Shown here piece by piece: positions 44,205-51,834 of a stretch of 64,000 nucleotides of DNA (positions are counted from its first letter, which is position 1; each line of letters starts with the position of its first letter). The notes under the pieces were generated by a model that had not been told where the DNA came from, did not search any database, and saw nothing but the letters and a program-made list of their open reading frames with translations. The DNA lies in contig NZ_CP009282.1 of NCBI RefSeq assembly GCF_000758605.1, positions 5,704,001 through 5,768,000 on the forward strand. The letters are read 5' to 3'. Source of the DNA: Paenibacillus sp. FSL R5-0912. GTDB taxonomy: Bacteria > Bacillota > Bacilli > Paenibacillales > Paenibacillaceae. Position numbers and translations under genes: made by a program.

Positions 44205-45176
44205 TTAAGATTGAACTTTCAGCAACAAGTGATGAATCCGATGCTGAAAAGTATGTGAAATCAGAACACGTTTTCTAGCTTCTTCAGCAATTTGTTTGCG
44301 TTCTTCGTCATGTGCAATATAATAATGAGTCTTCTCAAGTAAATCATGCTTATCCTGGTAAGAAACAACTTCTTTCCCTTCCTCAAAATGATTTGCCAGC
44401 TCTTCTTTGAAATCTGTAAGCTGGAATGCTTCACAACTGGCAGCGTCAAAGGTACGGTTGTTGATACTTTTAGCAATAATACCTATACGATTTTTATTGT
44501 ATTTCTCATTAGAAAGACGGTGACAATTTAAAACGATCTTGGAACCATTATAGTAATTAACAACTGTTTCAGGCTTTACCCATGCATTCACCAAATCTAA
44601 ATCCCGGTTTTTTTTAACCCATTCATTATAATACTTCCCCCACCCTCTCCCAACGATTTGTATTTGATAATCTGTTCTCTCCAGCAAGAAATCAATAAGC
44701 TCAATCCGGTTACTGTAAGGCACTCCCACTAAACAAATATCACTTGTGAACTCATCAGAGACTAGTACGGGATGAAATATTTCCGGATCTGTTCCCAGTG
44801 GCAGATGATACACCTGTGGATGCCCAAGTTGTGTATATTGTTCTAATGCAGCTTGATCAATGGTGAAAATGTAGTCAAAATAAGGGATTAACGGAACGGT
44901 CCAATCCATATAATATGGATCCTCCGTCATCCAGATGGCTGACTTTACTTTTGTTTGTTTTATGAATTCCAGCATAGGTTTGGAGATTTTCAAGCCGGCC
45001 ATGACCAATATTAGCTCTGGCTGCAAGGATTGCTTCTTAAGCTTTAATGCATTTAAGCCATTATTTAATGTAAAAGATTCACAATAGTGACCTGCATTAT
45101 GTAATGCTTCTACTATAGTTTGCTCAAAAAAGGAATACACTGCTCGAAAACCCGAAGTAATAAAAAGAATTTTCAT
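44205..45176 (-). CDS. CgeB-family glycosyltransferase
   Basis: A 323-residue GT-B protein of the CgeB/Glyco_trans_1_2 type. Blocks are KILFITSGFRAVYSFFEQTI, LILVMAGLKISKPMLEFI, WMTEDPYYMDWTVPLIPYFD, HLPLGTDPEIFHPV, QIVGRGWGKYYNEW and RTFDAASCEAFQLTDFKEEL. Relatives sit in Bacillus and Paenibacillus loci for spore outer-layer glycosylation (cge) and in other surface glycan clusters. It is divergent from the small protein gene at 45289, sharing a 112-bp A/T-rich intergenic region. Confidence 0.82.
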   Translation of the reverse strand: MKILFITSGFRAVYSFFEQTIVEALHNAGHYCESFTLNNGLNALKLKKQSLQPELILVMAGLKISKPMLEFIKQTKVKSAIWMTEDPYYMDWTVPLIPYFDYIFTIDQAALEQYTQLGHPQVYHLPLGTDPEIFHPVLVSDEFTSDICLVGVPYSNRIELIDFLLERTDYQIQIVGRGWGKYYNEWVKKNRDLDLVNAWVKPETVVNYYNGSKIVLNCHRLSNEKYNKNRIGIIAKSINNRTFDAASCEAFQLTDFKEELANHFEEGKEVVSYQDKHDLLEKTHYYIAHDEERKQIAEEARKRVLISHTFQHRIHHLLLKVQS

Positions 45177-45288
45177 TTATCTTCCTCCCTTGAAAATATA
45201 AGATTTTTTTTAATTTATAGGATATTGCCACAAGCATAAAATAATAATCACCATATAATGCTTCTATGAAATATGTGGAGGTGAACTT

Positions 45289-45726
45289 ATGGCACATACT
45301 TTAGTTGAATTTGCTAGAAGTCTACAGACCAATTTACACAACGGAGTAATTGTCCCAATTGATGCAACACCAACCTTGATATTAGCATTTGGTATGAATG
45401 TTCCTACTGCAACCAATTTTGTAGAACTCACTACTATAGTAGGTTGGCAGGTGACAAACGTTTTTGCTACACCACCAGATCAGCCGATACTATTACTTCA
45501 AGTCCTTATGGATGGAGTGGCAGTTGGTAGTACTGAACATGAGTCCATTTCAAACGATGAAGATGGACCACTTGAAATGACCACAACGTTCCAGACTATT
45601 CTTACGAATGTTTCCGTTGGATTCCATGCATTTCAAGTGTTTGCCACAAACGAGGAGGACCTTCAGGGAGACATCACTATAACAGGCCCAGTGAGTATCA
45701 CTGGTAAAGTATATGCACCTGCTTAA
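45289..45726 (+). CDS. Small beta-rich protein, possible spore-surface (exosporium-type) protein
   Basis: A 145-residue acidic protein without a signal peptide or membrane segment. It alternates hydrophobic and Thr/Val residues in beta-strand pattern (NFVELTTIVGWQVTNVFATP, ILLLQVLMDGVAVGS, GFHAFQVFATNEEDLQGDIT). The VELTTIVGWQ block and overall size recall exosporium proteins of the ExsC kind, but that is from memory and weak. GTGGAGGTGAACTT precedes the ATG. It is the only non-enzyme gene of the island and lies at its divIVA-side edge, divergent from a CgeB-family transferase, so it is a candidate glycan acceptor. Confidence 0.6.
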   Translation: MAHTLVEFARSLQTNLHNGVIVPIDATPTLILAFGMNVPTATNFVELTTIVGWQVTNVFATPPDQPILLLQVLMDGVAVGSTEHESISNDEDGPLEMTTTFQTILTNVSVGFHAFQVFATNEEDLQGDITITGPVSITGKVYAPA

Positions 45727-45736
45727 AAATCCAAAC

Positions 45737-45809
45737 AAAAAAACTCCTTTGTAGAAGTCTTGTTTATTCTAAAACAAACAAGATCACTTCTACTAAGGAG
45801 TTTTTTACT
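45737..45809. terminator. Long bidirectional terminator
   Basis: AAACTCCTT-GTAGAAGT-CTTGTTT (about 45740-45763) pairs with AAACAAG-ACTTCTAC-AAGGAGTTT (about 45774-45803), with small bulges. A-runs and T-runs flank both ends, so it can stop transcription from the small protein gene and from divIVA. It sets the island boundary. Confidence 0.85.
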
Positions 45810-45862
45810 CACATGCGTTCCGAATCGTCCCGGAGGTTCGGATCATAAGACTGTATCCGCGC

Positions 45863-46348
45863 TCAAAGCGCGTTCTCGCTTACCTCGCGGCTCTCAAGCG
45901 CATTCCAGTCATCCTGCGACAGCAGCTCCAGCTGGGCTTCCAGCAGGGTCCGGAAACGGGTGCGGTAGATGGAAGCCTGCTTGCGCAGCTCCTCTGTCTC
46001 GATCGCTACCTTGCGGGATTTGGACAACGCTTCGTTGATGATCCGGTCCGCATTTTTCTCCGCTTCCTTGAGGATCAGCTGTGACTCTTTCTTGGAGTTG
46101 TTCTTCACATCATCTGCTGCCTCCTGAGCCACGATAATGGTCTTGGACAGGCTTTCTTCAATATTGACAAAATGATCAAGTCGCTCCTGAATGGATAAAA
46201 GCTGGTTGTGCAGCTCTTTGTTCTCTCGAATAACGCTTTCGTAATCCTTAATGACCTGATCCAGAAATTCGTTGACCTCATCTTCGTCATAACCGCGGAT
46301 TCTCCGAGAGAATTCCTTGTTATGTATATCGAGCGGTGTTAATGGCAT
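45863..46348 (-). CDS. divIVA: Cell-division/polarity protein DivIVA
   Basis: A coiled-coil protein that binds negatively curved membrane at septa and poles. The 161-residue product from ATG 46348 (AGGAGG 8 nt upstream) has the N-terminal lipid-binding domain (PLTPLDIHNKEFSRRIRGYD with DEDEVNEFLDQVI) and a long coiled coil from about residue 30 to 145. It is the last gene of the ylm block. In many relatives ileS lies next; here the glycan island lies between. Confidence 0.95.
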   Translation of the reverse strand: MPLTPLDIHNKEFSRRIRGYDEDEVNEFLDQVIKDYESVIRENKELHNQLLSIQERLDHFVNIEESLSKTIIVAQEAADDVKNNSKKESQLILKEAEKNADRIINEALSKSRKVAIETEELRKQASIYRTRFRTLLEAQLELLSQDDWNALESREVSENAL

Positions 46349-46478
46349 GCTGTGCACCTCCTAGAAATTTCGGACATCCATTGTCCCTGAACGATATTCC
46401 GTCCGGAAGACAAAGATGAAAGACTGCTTGCTTGGATATCCCCAAGTGTAAGGGGGGTGTTTCCCTGAGAATATCAAT

Positions 46479-46487
46479 TTCGACAAG
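46479..46487 (-). promoter_or_regulatory. 0A-box-like site upstream of divIVA
   Basis: CTTGTCGAA on the minus strand matches the Spo0A box TTTGTCGAA at 8 of 9 positions and contains the exact 7-mer TGTCGAA. It lies 131 bp before the divIVA start in the 163-bp gap to ylmH. A single short site could occur by chance. Confidence 0.3.
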
Positions 46488-46511
46488 CACGCCTGTAATC
46501 CTGCAAAGAAC

Positions 46512-47294
46512 TCAGACAAATTTGCCTACCAGAATCCGGTAACGGCCTTTCTTCGTCAAGCTGCCGATCTCCAGCACCTTGAACCGTCCGAAACCCTGGA
46601 TAGAAACTACATCACCGTCTTTCAGACTGCAGGACGGATCTTCCTCCACTTTCCAGTTCACCCGCACACGTCCGGCTTTGATAGGAGCCAGAATTTTGCT
46701 CCGGCTTAGCCGGGTCACATCTGCTGCAATTCCGTCAAGTCTCAGAGAAGCCACAGTGAAATCCATCGTTTCGAGCTTAACCTGGCTGCTGCGTAAGCCG
46801 GATAGCGTCAATATCTCTGTACTAACGCTGATCCGGTGCACACCGGTCAGATTCATGGACAGATAATCGGCAATATCCTCAGCTACCACAACGTGACAGC
46901 CGTCCTCCAGCACATGAATATCACCGATCTTGCCTCTTTTGATGCCGAGTCCCAGGATGGCGCCCATATAATCACCATGCTCCAGCGCAAGGAATTTCTG
47001 CTCCCCCGAGGTAATGGCCAGCACTTTCAGCTCCATGTCCTCACCCGTGAGATCACGGTAATCCGGCGCAACCATAGCCCGCTTCCGCTCGGCATCGTCA
47101 GAACCGCCCTCCCAGCGTACAATGACATCGGGATGGCGGTTCACCAGGCTCTGCAGTATATATCCCTGACGGGGATCGAGAAATTCGGTCAGCTTGGTCT
47201 CATGGTACTCTCCTGCATTCGTAACCCATTCCCAGGCCTTGTCCACAAATTGCCGTTCATCCGGGTGGAAGTGGCCGTAAATTTCATTCTTCAT
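46512..47294 (-). CDS. ylmH: S4-domain RNA-binding protein YlmH
   Basis: A 260-residue cytoplasmic protein from ATG 47294 (MKNEIYGHFHPDERQFVDKA). It has the YlmH-type N-terminal region (TEFLDPRQGYILQSLV, GDYMGAILGLGIKRGKIGDI) and a C-terminal S4 domain (VASLRLDGIAADVTRLSRSK to GRFKVLEI). Family members bind ribosomes or stalled 50S subunits and take part in ribosome rescue. The start lies 4 bp past the yggT stop, consistent with coupling; no strong ribosome site is seen. Confidence 0.92.
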   Translation of the reverse strand: MKNEIYGHFHPDERQFVDKAWEWVTNAGEYHETKLTEFLDPRQGYILQSLVNRHPDVIVRWEGGSDDAERKRAMVAPDYRDLTGEDMELKVLAITSGEQKFLALEHGDYMGAILGLGIKRGKIGDIHVLEDGCHVVVAEDIADYLSMNLTGVHRISVSTEILTLSGLRSSQVKLETMDFTVASLRLDGIAADVTRLSRSKILAPIKAGRVRVNWKVEEDPSCSLKDGDVVSIQGFGRFKVLEIGSLTKKGRYRILVGKFV

Positions 47295-47298
47295 GTGA

Positions 47299-47568
47299 TT
47301 AGCCGAACACCAGGGCCACAATGGAATGAAGCCCGCCTACCGCAAACCGGAGCACGACAATCGCAATAATCGGGGAGATGTCGATCGTTCCGAATAGCGG
47401 AGGAATAATCTTCCGGAATGGCGTCAGATACGGCTCGACAAGCTTGCCGAGCAGTTCACCGATAAAGTTCTCACGCAGATTAGGCAGCCAGGACATGAGA
47501 ATGTATACGATAATCATGTAATAGTAAATTGTAAATAGCATGTCTATAATCGAAGATATTTGATCCAA
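47299..47568 (-). CDS. ylmG (yggT): YggT-family membrane protein
   Basis: An 89-residue integral membrane protein with two hydrophobic segments (about residues 12-28 and 64-88) around the family motif SWLPNLRENFIGELLGKLVE then PYLTPFRKIIPP. It is a conserved partner of sepF in Gram-positive division clusters, with a proposed role in membrane organisation near the division site. Confidence 0.92.
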   Translation of the reverse strand: MDQISSIIDMLFTIYYYMIIVYILMSWLPNLRENFIGELLGKLVEPYLTPFRKIIPPLFGTIDISPIIAIVVLRFAVGGLHSIVALVFG

Positions 47569-47575
47569 AACCTGC

Positions 47576-48019
47576 TCACCTCATTCTGTTGTAGTCTTGA
47601 TCGTCACCAAGAATTTCTGTTATGGAGCCTTGGATTTCCACTGTATCTGGAGTGCACATAAATATATTGCCCCCAATTTTGGATATTCCTCCACCCAGGG
47701 CATAAACTGTTCCGCTTAAAAAATCAATAATCCTCATTGCCTGGTCGTTACGCACCCGCTGCAAATTAATAACTACCGTGCGGTGAGCACGCAGATGGTC
47801 GGCAATCTCCTGGGCCTCGTCATATGAACGCGGCTCGTAGAGCACAACCTTCACATTTTTTTGCGAATGGATACTGACGACGTTAGCCCGCTGATTTTTG
47901 CGTGTTTCTACAGGGGCGGGTTCGTATTCATCCTCATCACGGGAGATTTGCTCCCGCTCCACTATTTCCTCTTCCTCCTGCAAACCCAAGAAACTCATAA
48001 ACCGGTTCATCACGCCCAT
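47576..48019 (-). CDS. sepF: Cell-division protein SepF
   Basis: A membrane anchor and bundler of FtsZ. The 147-residue protein from ATG 48019 has an N-terminal amphipathic helix (MGVMNRFMSFLGLQEEEE), an acidic linker, and the SepF core of about residues 60-145 (VVLYEPRSYDEAQEIADHLR, INLQRVRNDQAMRIIDFLSG). AGGAGGGAG lies upstream. The order yggS-sepF-yggT-ylmH-divIVA is the conserved Firmicute arrangement. Confidence 0.95.
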   Translation of the reverse strand: MGVMNRFMSFLGLQEEEEIVEREQISRDEDEYEPAPVETRKNQRANVVSIHSQKNVKVVLYEPRSYDEAQEIADHLRAHRTVVINLQRVRNDQAMRIIDFLSGTVYALGGGISKIGGNIFMCTPDTVEIQGSITEILGDDQDYNRMR

Positions 48020-48030
48020 CAATCTCCCTC

Positions 48031-48717
48031 CTAATGACCTACTAGTACCGTACCCAGGCGCACCCGGGTGGCTCCTTCCTGTATCGCCACTTCAAAATCA
48101 TTCGACATTCCCATCGACAGCTCTTGTATAGGCTCAGGTGTCAAAGCAAGCTGATTAAGTGAATCACGCAGCTCACGCAGCCCCCGGAATACGGGACGGG
48201 TAAGCTCCGGATCTTCCTCATGCGGGGCCATGGTCATTAGTCCGATTACCTTCACACGGTTTAGCGGGGCGATGTCCTTCAGGAACCCCTCCACCGCTTC
48301 GGGCGGTAAACCGAACTTTGTATCTTCTCCGGAAATATTCACCTGCAGGAACACCTTAACATCCAGTCCGGCGGCGTCCGCCTTCTTGTGGAGTTCCCGT
48401 GCCAGCGATAGCCGGTCGAGCGAGTGTATATATTCAAATTTACCGATAACGTCTTTTACCTTATTGGTCTGCAAATGCCCGATAAAGTGCCAGATTCCCT
48501 TGTGTCCAAGCGCATTCCATTTAGGCTCTGCATCCTGCCAGCGGCTCTCCGCAATCTCCGTGAGCCCTGCTTCCAGTACAGCAGCTACCGTGTCCAGAGG
48601 TACATATTTCGTCACCGCGATAACCTTGACGTCACTCACCTCACGGCCGCTGACCGCGCAGGCCTGTGCGACACGTTCCATGGTGATGGCGATTCTTTCC
48701 TGTAATGAGGCCAACAT
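48031..48717 (-). CDS. ylmE (yggS): PLP homeostasis protein (YggS/PROSC family)
   Basis: A 228-residue single-domain PLP-binding protein with a fold-type III barrel. It has VIAVTKYVPLDTVAAVLEAG with the PLP lysine near residue 36, WHFIGHLQTNKVKDVI, and the C-terminal ELSMGMSNDFEVAIQEGATR motif with LGTVLVGH at the end. It manages free PLP and has no known enzyme activity. Its ATG directly follows the pgeF stop. Confidence 0.94.
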   Translation of the reverse strand: MLASLQERIAITMERVAQACAVSGREVSDVKVIAVTKYVPLDTVAAVLEAGLTEIAESRWQDAEPKWNALGHKGIWHFIGHLQTNKVKDVIGKFEYIHSLDRLSLARELHKKADAAGLDVKVFLQVNISGEDTKFGLPPEAVEGFLKDIAPLNRVKVIGLMTMAPHEEDPELTRPVFRGLRELRDSLNQLALTPEPIQELSMGMSNDFEVAIQEGATRVRLGTVLVGH

Positions 48718-49575
48718 TCAACTCTCCTTTATTCCGATCCAGCTCGTCATTCTCCCTGTAACCCCATTTTCCTTGCGGTACGAAAAGAACAGATCACTGT
48801 TACAGCTTGTACACCAAGATGTACATTCGATATGAGTCGGCAATATTCCTGCTTTTATCATAATGCGTTGATTCATTTCTTTCAAGTTCAGCATACTTTT
48901 GCTGCTGTCCTTATCCGAGCTTCTATATAAGTCCGGCGCCCCTTCCACCATCATCAGCGGGTTCAGCCCGGCCTCCAGCCGGCGGACATGGTCCATTACA
49001 TAATCATCTACCTCGTAGCAGCATTCGCCAATCGAAGGGCCTATAGCAGCCTGGATATCCTCCGGACGGCTTCCATACTCCTGTTCCATTCTGTCCGCCA
49101 TCGCTGCTGCGATCTCTGCCACAGTCCCCTTCCAGCCTGCATGTGCCAGCCCCACAACACTGTACACGGGGTCATAGAAGTATAGCGGCACACAATCCGC
49201 ATAAAAGGAAGTCAGCAGCACACCCGGCATATTAGTCAGAAGCCCGTCGGTAGCCTGAAAAGCTGTAGACCGGTCCAGGCTGCCTCTTCCGCGGTCCTGT
49301 TCTGTAATTACAGCTATATCTTTACCATGGGTTTGTTCTCCGCAGGTCCAGGACTGGAGCCCGAAACCAAGACTTTCGGCCAGCAGCTTCCTGTTGCTAA
49401 GCACAATAGCCGGATCATCACCGACATGAAGCGCACAGTTGAAGCTGTCATACGGCTTCGTACCGCTGCCGCCCTCTCTGCCTGTGAATCCTGCTGTGAT
49501 TGCATTATACTTCTCACGCCACGGCTCCAGATGAAGCAGCCTAGGCGTTCCGTCAATCCGCATAAACGGTTCCAT
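48718..49575 (-). CDS. pgeF (ylmD): Peptidoglycan editing factor PgeF
   Basis: A multicopper-oxidase-like laccase-fold hydrolase (YfiH/DUF152) that removes misincorporated residues from muropeptide precursors. The 285-residue protein from ATG 49575 has the metal ligands in EQTHGKDIA (His), FYADCVPLYFYDP (Cys) and LAHAGWKGTVAEIA (His). GGAGGTGAAGAT lies upstream; the open frame reaches 49632 without support. The ylmD-ylmE-sepF series is standard. Confidence 0.93.
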   Translation of the reverse strand: MEPFMRIDGTPRLLHLEPWREKYNAITAGFTGREGGSGTKPYDSFNCALHVGDDPAIVLSNRKLLAESLGFGLQSWTCGEQTHGKDIAVITEQDRGRGSLDRSTAFQATDGLLTNMPGVLLTSFYADCVPLYFYDPVYSVVGLAHAGWKGTVAEIAAAMADRMEQEYGSRPEDIQAAIGPSIGECCYEVDDYVMDHVRRLEAGLNPLMMVEGAPDLYRSSDKDSSKSMLNLKEMNQRIMIKAGILPTHIECTSWCTSCNSDLFFSYRKENGVTGRMTSWIGIKES

Positions 49576-49602
49576 ATCTTCACCTCCGCTTAAGTGTAAC
49601 AT

Positions 49603-49644
49603 AAACTCAGCCCCATAAACTCTACCCCACAAACTCTACCCCAC
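49603..49644. repeat. Three 14-bp tandem repeats
   Basis: Copies at 49603-49616, 49617-49630 and 49631-49644. The last two are identical (AAACTCTACCCCAC) and the first differs at a few positions. They lie in the 145-bp gap between pgeF and ylmC. Confidence 0.75.
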
Positions 49645-49703
49645 AAAGTGATGTAACGCTGCACTCTCCTGAGCCCACCCTATGCCTTTACCCATATACG
49701 CAG

Positions 49704-49733
49704 AAAAAAGACGCACCTGTTCAATAAGTGCGC
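49704..49733 (-). terminator. Terminator at the end of ylmC
   Basis: On the minus strand GCGCACTTATTGAACAGGTG runs into CGTCTTTTTT; five strong pairs (CGCAC/GTGCG) are followed by six T. The hairpin overlaps the last codons of ylmC. Confidence 0.6.
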
Positions 49734-50065
49734 CGCTCGCTGCGTTCCGGCCGCTCCAAATACATCATCTCCCGCTCTTCCTGGCCCTGAGGCATCCGGG
49801 ATTCCTCAATCTTTACCAGGACGACATCGGCACCGATCTTGACGATATTCCGCCACGGGATAATCAGATCGGCACCGCCTCCGAACAGTCCCATGAACCT
49901 TGTATATCCCGGTACGATGATGGCATCAATAACCCCCCGGCGCAGATCCAGCTCCAGATCACTAATCTGTCCGAGCCGCTTGCCGTCCACAATATTAATA
50001 ACATCCTTGGTTTGAAAATCAGAGATTTTCATCTTTTTGCCTGACCCTACGGAATCTTCATTCAT
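49721..50065 (-). CDS. ylmC: YlmC/YmxH-family PRC-barrel sporulation protein
   Basis: A 114-residue protein whose centre is a PRC-barrel (MKISDFQTKDVINIVDGKRL, GQISDLELDLRRGVIDAIIV, DLIIPWRNIVKIGADVVLVK). The start ATG 50065 follows AGGGGTGGCAGG; an alternative start is ATG 50032. In B. subtilis the gene likewise follows sigG. The function is unknown; the family is linked to sporulation by context. Confidence 0.85.
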   Translation of the reverse strand: MNEDSVGSGKKMKISDFQTKDVINIVDGKRLGQISDLELDLRRGVIDAIIVPGYTRFMGLFGGGADLIIPWRNIVKIGADVVLVKIEESRMPQGQEEREMMYLERPERSERRTY

Positions 50066-50230
50066 CCTGCCACCCCTGTACATTCAGACCTATAGCTCCA
50101 GTATATGTCCTTAAGGCTTGGCAACATGTCTTAATTCATTTCCGGCATTCGTTGTTACATACAAAAGGATACCCCGGGCAGCCGCTTACGCGCCTTCCGG
50201 AATATCCCCCGCTTATCTATAGCCTGCTGT

Positions 50231-51013
50231 TTAAGACTTCACATGCTTTTGCATTTGCTGGATAGCCGACTTCTCAAGCCGCGATACCTGCGCCTGTGAG
50301 ATCCCAATCTCATCCGCTACCTCCATCTGGGTTTTACCTTCAAAGAACCGCATGGACAAAATACGTTTCTCGCGCTGTCCCAGCCGCTGCATCGCTTCAC
50401 GAAGAGCAATCTCTTCAATCCAGGATACATCCTTGTTCTTATCATCGCTGATCTGATCCATCACATAGATCGGATCACCGCCGTCATGATAGATCGGCTC
50501 GAACAGGGATACCGGGTCCTGAATAGCATCAAGGGCAAAGACGACATCCTCTTTAGGTACACCGAGCGCTTCTGAAATCTCGAGGATCGTCGGTTCCCGC
50601 GAATTCTGATTGGTCAGGCTGTCACGGACCTGAAGGGCCTTATAGGCAATATCCCGCAGCGAGCGCGATACCCGGATCGGGTTGTTGTCACGCAAGTAGC
50701 GGCGGATCTCTCCGATGATCATCGGCACCGCATAGGTAGAGAACTTGACATTCTGCGATAAATCAAAATTATCGATGGCTTTCATGAGTCCGATGCAGCC
50801 TACCTGAAACAGATCATCCACGAACTCCCCACGATTATTGAACCTTTGAATTACGCTAAGAACAAGTCTAAGGTTACCATTTACCAATTTCTCTCTGGCG
50901 GATCGCTCGCCCTGCTGCTGCAGCGAAGTGAACAATGCCCGCATTTCCACGTTCGTAAGAACGGGCAGCTTAGCGGTGTCCACACCGCAAATCTCGACTT
51001 TATTTCGGGTCAT
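50231..51013 (-). CDS. sigG: Late forespore sigma factor SigG
   Basis: A 260-residue sigma-70-family factor directing late forespore transcription. Region 2 (REKLVNGNLRLVLSVIQRFN then DDLFQVGCIGLMKAIDNFDL), region 3 and region 4 (ILSMRFFEGKTQMEVADEIG, ISQAQVSRLEKSAIQ) are complete. The N-terminal MTRNKVEICGVDTAKLPVL is the SigG-specific leader that binds Gin/SpoIIAB. It follows sigE by 78 bp, the invariant spoIIGA-sigE-sigG order. Confidence 0.97.
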   Translation of the reverse strand: MTRNKVEICGVDTAKLPVLTNVEMRALFTSLQQQGERSAREKLVNGNLRLVLSVIQRFNNRGEFVDDLFQVGCIGLMKAIDNFDLSQNVKFSTYAVPMIIGEIRRYLRDNNPIRVSRSLRDIAYKALQVRDSLTNQNSREPTILEISEALGVPKEDVVFALDAIQDPVSLFEPIYHDGGDPIYVMDQISDDKNKDVSWIEEIALREAMQRLGQREKRILSMRFFEGKTQMEVADEIGISQAQVSRLEKSAIQQMQKHVKS

Positions 51014-51047
51014 GATGATTTACCTCCCAAGGAGAAACATTACTGTA

Positions 51048-51076
51048 CATTATCTCCCCGGTCCGGCATTTTATTC
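51048..51076 (-). promoter_or_regulatory. Candidate forespore promoter of sigG
   Basis: GGAGATAATG (51048-51057 on the minus strand) fits the sigma-F/G -10 pattern GGNRANAMTW at 9 of 10 positions. GAATA (51072-51076) stands 14 bp upstream as a -35 one base off GYATA. Its location before sigG suits forespore control. Confidence 0.45.
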
Positions 51077-51091
51077 CTCGGTTCCCTCAGC

Positions 51092-51811
51092 TTACACCAT
51101 CTTGTTGAACTCCTTGCGCAGCCGCTTGATAATTCTTTTCTCCAGCCGCGAGATGTAGGATTGGGAAATGCCAAGCAAATCAGCGACATCCTTTTGGGTT
51201 TTTTCCTCACCGCCGCGCAGTCCGAACCGCAGCTCCATAATTAATCTTTCCCGTTCACTGAGCTTCTCCAGCGCCTTCTGCAGCAGCTTGCGGTCCACCT
51301 GTTCTTCGATATTCCGGTAAATCGTGTCATTCTCCGTTCCCAGCACATCCGATAGCAACAGCTCGTTGCCGTCCCAGTCAATATTCAGAGGTTCATCAAA
51401 CGAAACCTCGCTTCTAGTTTTGCTGTTGCGCCGCAGATACATCAGAATTTCATTCTCAATACAGCGTGAGGCATAGGTGGCCAGTTTTATTTTTTTCTCC
51501 GGATCGAAGGTGTTGACGGCTTTAATCAGTCCTATCGCCCCGATGGAAACAAGATCCTCGATATTGATCCCTGTGTTCTCAAATTTGCGGGCGATATACA
51601 CCACCAGCCGCAGATTGCGTTCAATCAGCATGGCCCGGACCGCTGCATCACCGCTCGAGAGCCGCTGCAGCAGGAATTCTTCCTCTTCCCGAGTAAGCGG
51701 AGGAGGCAGCGCTTCACTGCCCCCGATATAATATATTTCCTGGCTCTTCAGTCCCAGCAGAAACAGCATGCGATAATACTGCAGTTGCAGCACAAGTTTG
51801 AATTTGACCAT
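51092..51811 (-). CDS. sigE: Early mother-cell sigma factor SigE (pro-sigma-E)
   Basis: Synthesised as an inactive precursor and processed by SpoIIGA. The 239-residue protein has the amphipathic pro-sequence (residues 1 to about 28) leading to EIYYIGGSEALPPPL, the region of cleavage. Regions 2-4 follow (IERNLRLVVYIARKFENTGI, NIEDLVSIGAIGLIKAVNTF, DVADLLGISQSYISRLEKRI). It is almost identical in its core to B. subtilis SigE. It lies 23 bp after spoIIGA, with AGGAGGAAC before ATG 51811. Confidence 0.97.
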   Translation of the reverse strand: MVKFKLVLQLQYYRMLFLLGLKSQEIYYIGGSEALPPPLTREEEEFLLQRLSSGDAAVRAMLIERNLRLVVYIARKFENTGINIEDLVSIGAIGLIKAVNTFDPEKKIKLATYASRCIENEILMYLRRNSKTRSEVSFDEPLNIDWDGNELLLSDVLGTENDTIYRNIEEQVDRKLLQKALEKLSERERLIMELRFGLRGGEEKTQKDVADLLGISQSYISRLEKRIIKRLRKEFNKMV

Positions 51812-51834
51812 TTATTGTTCCTCCTATATGTTCC

